The position numbers were made by a program, and so were the translations under genes. Source: UBA1715 sp045615765 (GTDB taxonomy: Bacteria; Bacteroidota; Bacteroidia; Bacteroidales; UBA1715). From it: a DNA stretch of 64,000 nucleotides. The DNA lies in the NCBI GenBank assembly GCA_045615765.1, contig JAZLFM010000048.1, positions 1 to 64,000 of the forward strand, read 5' to 3'. Positions 61,601 to 64,000 of this stretch are shown here, in pieces. The notes beneath the pieces were generated by a model. The model was not told where the DNA came from and made no database searches. It saw nothing but the letters and a program-made list of their open reading frames with translations. The first letter of the stretch is position 1. Each line of letters starts with the position of its first letter.

Positions 61601-64000
61601 CGGAATTGACAACAGTAAAAGCTGGTGGATATTATGTATTTTGGTGTGATAAACAGACTGCGATTAATCCAAACCATGTTGATTTTAAATTACCTGCAGC
61701 TGCGGGAGATATTGCTATTGTTCAGTTGCGTGGTTCTGAAAACTATATAATTGATCAAGTTTCGTATTCAAATCAAGGTGAAGATGTATCGTATGGTCGT
61801 TATCCTTCGGTTACATCGGATTTTAGATATTTGTTAACACCAACTCCAAATGCTAAGAATGCAAACAATGTTACTGTAAAACCAGTTTCTGGTATTACGA
61901 TTAACGAAGTTCTAGCTTTGAATACTTCTATTGTTGCTGATGAACAAGGTAATTATAGCGATTATATAGAGTTTTATAATGGTTCAAGTTCTGCTATTGA
62001 TTTAGGAGGATTATTCATAAGTGATTCGGCCGGTTATTCTCTTCGTTGCCGTATTCCTACAACGAATTCCGCTCTTACAACAGTACAGTCGGGTAAGTGG
62101 ATATCATTTTGGGCAGATGGAAAACCAGAACTTGGTGCAAATCACTTGGATTTCTCATTGAGTGGAGCTGGAGAATCGGTAGTTTTGAGTCAAATCGATG
62201 CTGATGGTATTATATCGACTATTGATCAAGTAACATTTGGCGCTCAAACAGAGAATATCAGTTATGGTCGTTATCCAGAGACAAATGATAATTGGGAAGA
62301 AATGTCACCAACTTATGGTGCAAAGAATCAATCTGTAAATTCTAGTGTGGCATTGAAGACATTAACATCTTCTGTTGGCGTTATTACTCCATCACTTTCG
62401 ACTTCAGTTCTTGCTTATGAATGTGTGTTACCTGCAGGTACAACAGAAGTTCCTGTGATATCGGCAACGACAGTTCACGAAAAAGCATCGGCTACAGTTA
62501 CACAAGCTGAGTCATTAGATGGAAATGCAACAGTAAAAGTTATTTCTGCAAATGGTTATAATAGTGAGGTTTATAAAGTAACATTTAAAATCGCTGCGTC
62601 ATCGGATGCTACGCTTGCAACATTGACATTAGGTGGTGGAACTTTACAACCAAGTTTTTCTCCTAATGTATATAGTTACAAAGCAATGTTGAATACTACA
62701 TATGTACCTTATATTACAGCTATTGCTACTGATAAGAATGCGAATGTGGAAATTGACTATGCCGAAACAGTTTCGGAAACAACTGTGATTACAGTTACAG
62801 CAGAAGATGGCTCAAGTAAGAGATATGAAATCACTTATTCTGCAGCTTCTTCACAAAATATCGTTTCTGAATGGTCGGATGACTTTACAAATGGAATAGA
62901 TAATGTTTCTATTGTTTCGGATCAATATAAGATTTCTCTTCAAAATATTTCAACTCCGGGTGGTTTTGGTCAACCTGCTACGTCGAATAAGAAATTAGGT
63001 GTTTCTTTAGAACAAACAGGAAAAGAAACTGAGTTTGGCTATATTGAATACCATTTGCCAACGGGATATGTGTTGGATGGAACATCAGCATTGTATGTTT
63101 CTATGGATGTTGTTGGTGTTGCAAATGGAGAAACTCTTAATGGGGTAACTGTTGATAATGAATATATTAGCTTTAATGTTGCTTTAGTTGATATTTATGG
63201 AAATGTTTCAGATTACTTAACTCCGGAAAAGACTTTGAGTTCAAGTACAACGGGAACGACTACATTTAATTATGCTTCGGCAAGTTATATTACGAAATCG
63301 GCTATAGTTGCTGTTCGTATAGGCTTGTCTGGTCCAAGTGATTCTAAAAAAGCAAGAAATAAGGCTGCGTATATCGACAATTTAGTAATAGGTCCAAAAA
63401 CATCTACAGGAAATAGTGAAGCTGTTGCTTTATCTGACAATGCCGATATGAAATCAATTTCGGTAAATGTCGGAACGTTATCTCCTGTATTTAGTCAAAC
63501 AACTCATTCTTATGTCGTTACATTGCCTGCAGGTACAACTGAAATACCTGTTGTAACAGCTGTGGCTCAAGATGCTAGCGCTTATTTGGAAGTTACTCAG
63601 GCTTCTCAAATGGATGGGGTGGCTTATGTGAAAGTTATATCGCAAGATATGACGAAAATGAATGAATATGCAATTCAATATGTTGTGACTCCTGCAGTTG
63701 TTACAGGTTATACTGATTATGTAGTTCGTCCGGCAATGAAAGGTTGGAGTGAGACATCTTCGTTGTACGAGATGACATATAATGGTGGTGATATTGCTGT
63801 TGCATATAATAGAACATCGTCAGCATCGGATGCTATACAATATAATATAGTGGACGAAGATTATAAGATATTGGATCTACAAGAAAAACCATATGTTTCT
63901 ATAAAATTAAAATCTACTGTTGCAACATCCTTGTTTGTTGAATTGTTTGACTCTAAAGGAAATAAGTCTGCTGCAACAGTTAGTGCTGCTGAATGTTCCG
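58621..64000 (+). CDS. Giant secreted protein with lamin-tail, CotH and cadherin-like domains, truncated by window end
   Basis: The frame is open from the ATG at 58621 to the last base, 1,793 codons, with no stop. A signal peptide (MKKIYRFLAVAILFSLFGNA, residues 1-24) is followed by a lamin-tail-like domain (25-160), a chitobiase/FN3-type segment (about 173-292), and a CotH kinase-like domain (about 296-690) with RNAGNDWEQ, NGEYWGLINLRERFDEDY and the DADFGYG motif (Asp567/Asp569). A short InlB B-repeat-like module comes next (about 694-775). Three more lamin-tail-like domains follow (about 778-925, 935-1080, 1092-1238; each with INEF- or INEV-type starts and SYGRYP- or SYGRFP-type ends). The rest has cadherin-like beta-sandwich and jelly-roll-like modules. 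A type IX secretion signal would be past the window edge and is not seen. Confidence 0.9.
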   Translation, partial: MKKIYRFLAVAILFSLFGNATFSQVKFNEVQPSNSKTQIDPDFYKYRDWVELYNTGSSTVDLSGYYITDNKDKPRKWQVPAGKSIASKAFLLIYCDGEDVTGKAMHTNFKISEGDVLYLYSSTMRLMDSVHIGNIESDYTYGRLVNGTGAWAALSKPTPGASNVSTTVKGLAPKPVFSIKGGYFNKEQNITLSTTLPGSVIRYTTDGSEPTEKSPIYEGAITAKSTVKTTQKSGYDRKDKTGIQHYSYPSSLSYPSSKYTGTRTYGFVLKAKVFHDDYVPSETEGNTYFININARSLPVVAVSTDFANFFDADSGIYIQGTNGAYDGYVTANWRQDWERKVYVEYFDASGNRQFGVSAGASTMGAVSRNYDMKSLNIVMKKKYEAGQINYPLFGEDGLSSYKSFVLRNAGNDWEQGSKYRDAAIQQVLRGQIDLETQDFEPVVMYLNGEYWGLINLRERFDEDYFAGYHDYADDIDLLKYAADSTYHFRASKGTTERLAEMMTYLANNSLTSDENYEFVKNHYIDVDNAINYYIAQLYCQNTDWPTNNMRMWRPRTENGKFRFPWYDADFGYGLWGGDAYTNPWDNFDKSSYAKKTSVAILNYLLKNDEFKAEFVQRFYAMMATVYNPERFITISDNIENKLSMEREALMDEWTCTLNAGDCYGYGVCAMQSWATKRVGYMKDYVDSKFGSKGTTTLNVKYSSSQGQVYVCSIPVSNGYSAAHQKNRAIRLTAEPKDGYAFSAWKNGTTVVSTDPEYFATIESTTTITAEFVTRPTEKNLYINEFLASNSTDILSESLKHEDWIEIYNAGSSDVNMAGLYLSDNLTNLTKYQIPYGEAQKTVIKAGGFLLFWADKESQDGVLHLPFKLDRSKGSIYLSQKNTSGTVSIIDSIQYAQQNTDVSYGRFPDGSSNLIIFTKTTPNASNTILSDSYVNGLVINEFMSKNTTTIQEETGTYADWFEIYNSTSKDIDLGGLFVTNDLNNLNKYMIPKGQPELTTVKAGGYYVFWCDKQTAINPNHVDFKLPAAAGDIAIVQLRGSENYIIDQVSYSNQGEDVSYGRYPSVTSDFRYLLTPTPNAKNANNVTVKPVSGITINEVLALNTSIVADEQGNYSDYIEFYNGSSSAIDLGGLFISDSAGYSLRCRIPTTNSALTTVQSGKWISFWADGKPELGANHLDFSLSGAGESVVLSQIDADGIISTIDQVTFGAQTENISYGRYPETNDNWEEMSPTYGAKNQSVNSSVALKTLTSSVGVITPSLSTSVLAYECVLPAGTTEVPVISATTVHEKASATVTQAESLDGNATVKVISANGYNSEVYKVTFKIAASSDATLATLTLGGGTLQPSFSPNVYSYKAMLNTTYVPYITAIATDKNANVEIDYAETVSETTVITVTAEDGSSKRYEITYSAASSQNIVSEWSDDFTNGIDNVSIVSDQYKISLQNISTPGGFGQPATSNKKLGVSLEQTGKETEFGYIEYHLPTGYVLDGTSALYVSMDVVGVANGETLNGVTVDNEYISFNVALVDIYGNVSDYLTPEKTLSSSTTGTTTFNYASASYITKSAIVAVRIGLSGPSDSKKARNKAAYIDNLVIGPKTSTGNSEAVALSDNADMKSISVNVGTLSPVFSQTTHSYVVTLPAGTTEIPVVTAVAQDASAYLEVTQASQMDGVAYVKVISQDMTKMNEYAIQYVVTPAVVTGYTDYVVRPAMKGWSETSSLYEMTYNGGDIAVAYNRTSSASDAIQYNIVDEDYKILDLQEKPYVSIKLKSTVATSLFVELFDSKGNKSAATVSAAECS

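Noticed and set aside
1..64000. tRNA, rRNA, CRISPR arrays, transposases or phage genes
   Set aside because: Intergenic spaces are short and show no cloverleaf, direct-repeat array or IS-like gene by eye; a tRNAscan/CRISPR search could still find one but none was evident.

Overview
The window is a compact, AT-rich chromosomal segment of an anaerobic or microaerophilic member of the Bacteroidota, most likely Bacteroidales. Several things point there. The -7 promoter box TAnnTTTG recurs upstream of many genes, while Shine-Dalgarno sequences are scarce. The gene order ftsX-DUF3098-uppP-truB-queA is present. A cytochrome b/flavoprotein/iron-sulfur fumarate reductase set occurs together with a sodium-pumping decarboxylase. 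Exported beta-barrel proteins are typical, and so is a very large lamin-tail/CotH surface protein. No rRNA, tRNA, CRISPR array, prophage or insertion sequence was seen. All calls come from reading the sequence; no database search was run.

Layout. 1-2.9 kb: the end of an unknown gene, then a six-gene minus-strand stress operon (glutathione peroxidase, small membrane protein, small Cys-rich protein, OhrR-type MarR repressor, YgbA-like protein, flavin reductase) led by a perfect 24-bp palindrome. 2.9-7.2 kb: a thiamine operon thiC-thiL-thiD plus a PNPOx-like flavoprotein, behind a TPP riboswitch. 7.3-14.5 kb: a phosphate cluster with a PhoB/PhoR-like pair, a porin and pstSCAB; phoU is not present. 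14.5-20.9 kb: proS, a Tyr/His- then Ser-rich lipoprotein, a FadL-like barrel, a class IV aminotransferase and ddl. 21-26.7 kb: yifB/comM, a hicA interrupted by an in-frame TGA with intact hicB, a HAD phosphatase, topB and a DJ-1 protein. 26.7-33.1 kb: a small barrel-like protein, a Dus enzyme, a CvfB-like protein, a YegP-like protein, a flippase-like membrane protein, and an acyltransferase paired with a PaaK-like adenylating enzyme. 33.2-38.9 kb: a MacAB-TolC-type efflux operon with an operator-like palindrome over its -7 box, running into tsaE, then an EFR1-type ferredoxin. 39.1-42.5 kb: Na+-pumping decarboxylase genes. 42.9-46.1 kb: an HD hydrolase, a polyprenyl glycosylphosphotransferase and a radical SAM/SPASM protein. 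46.2-49.6 kb: fumarate reductase/succinate dehydrogenase. 49.8-58.3 kb: glyS, ftsX, DUF3098, uppP, truB, queA, a chorismate mutase-like protein, a DRE-TIM aldolase-like protein, a glycosyltransferase and ung. 58.6 kb to the end: the first 1,793 codons of a giant secreted lamin-tail/CotH protein.

How it fits together: most of the window is core metabolism and envelope biology (thiamine, phosphate uptake, fumarate respiration with Na+ bioenergetics, peptidoglycan and undecaprenyl-phosphate metabolism, tRNA charging and modification). I found no convincing wholly new multi-gene system. The best leads are the interrupted hicA, the palindrome-controlled peroxide operon, the palindrome-controlled efflux operon, the Tyr/His/Ser-rich lipoprotein, the chorismate mutase/aldolase pair, and the giant surface protein.
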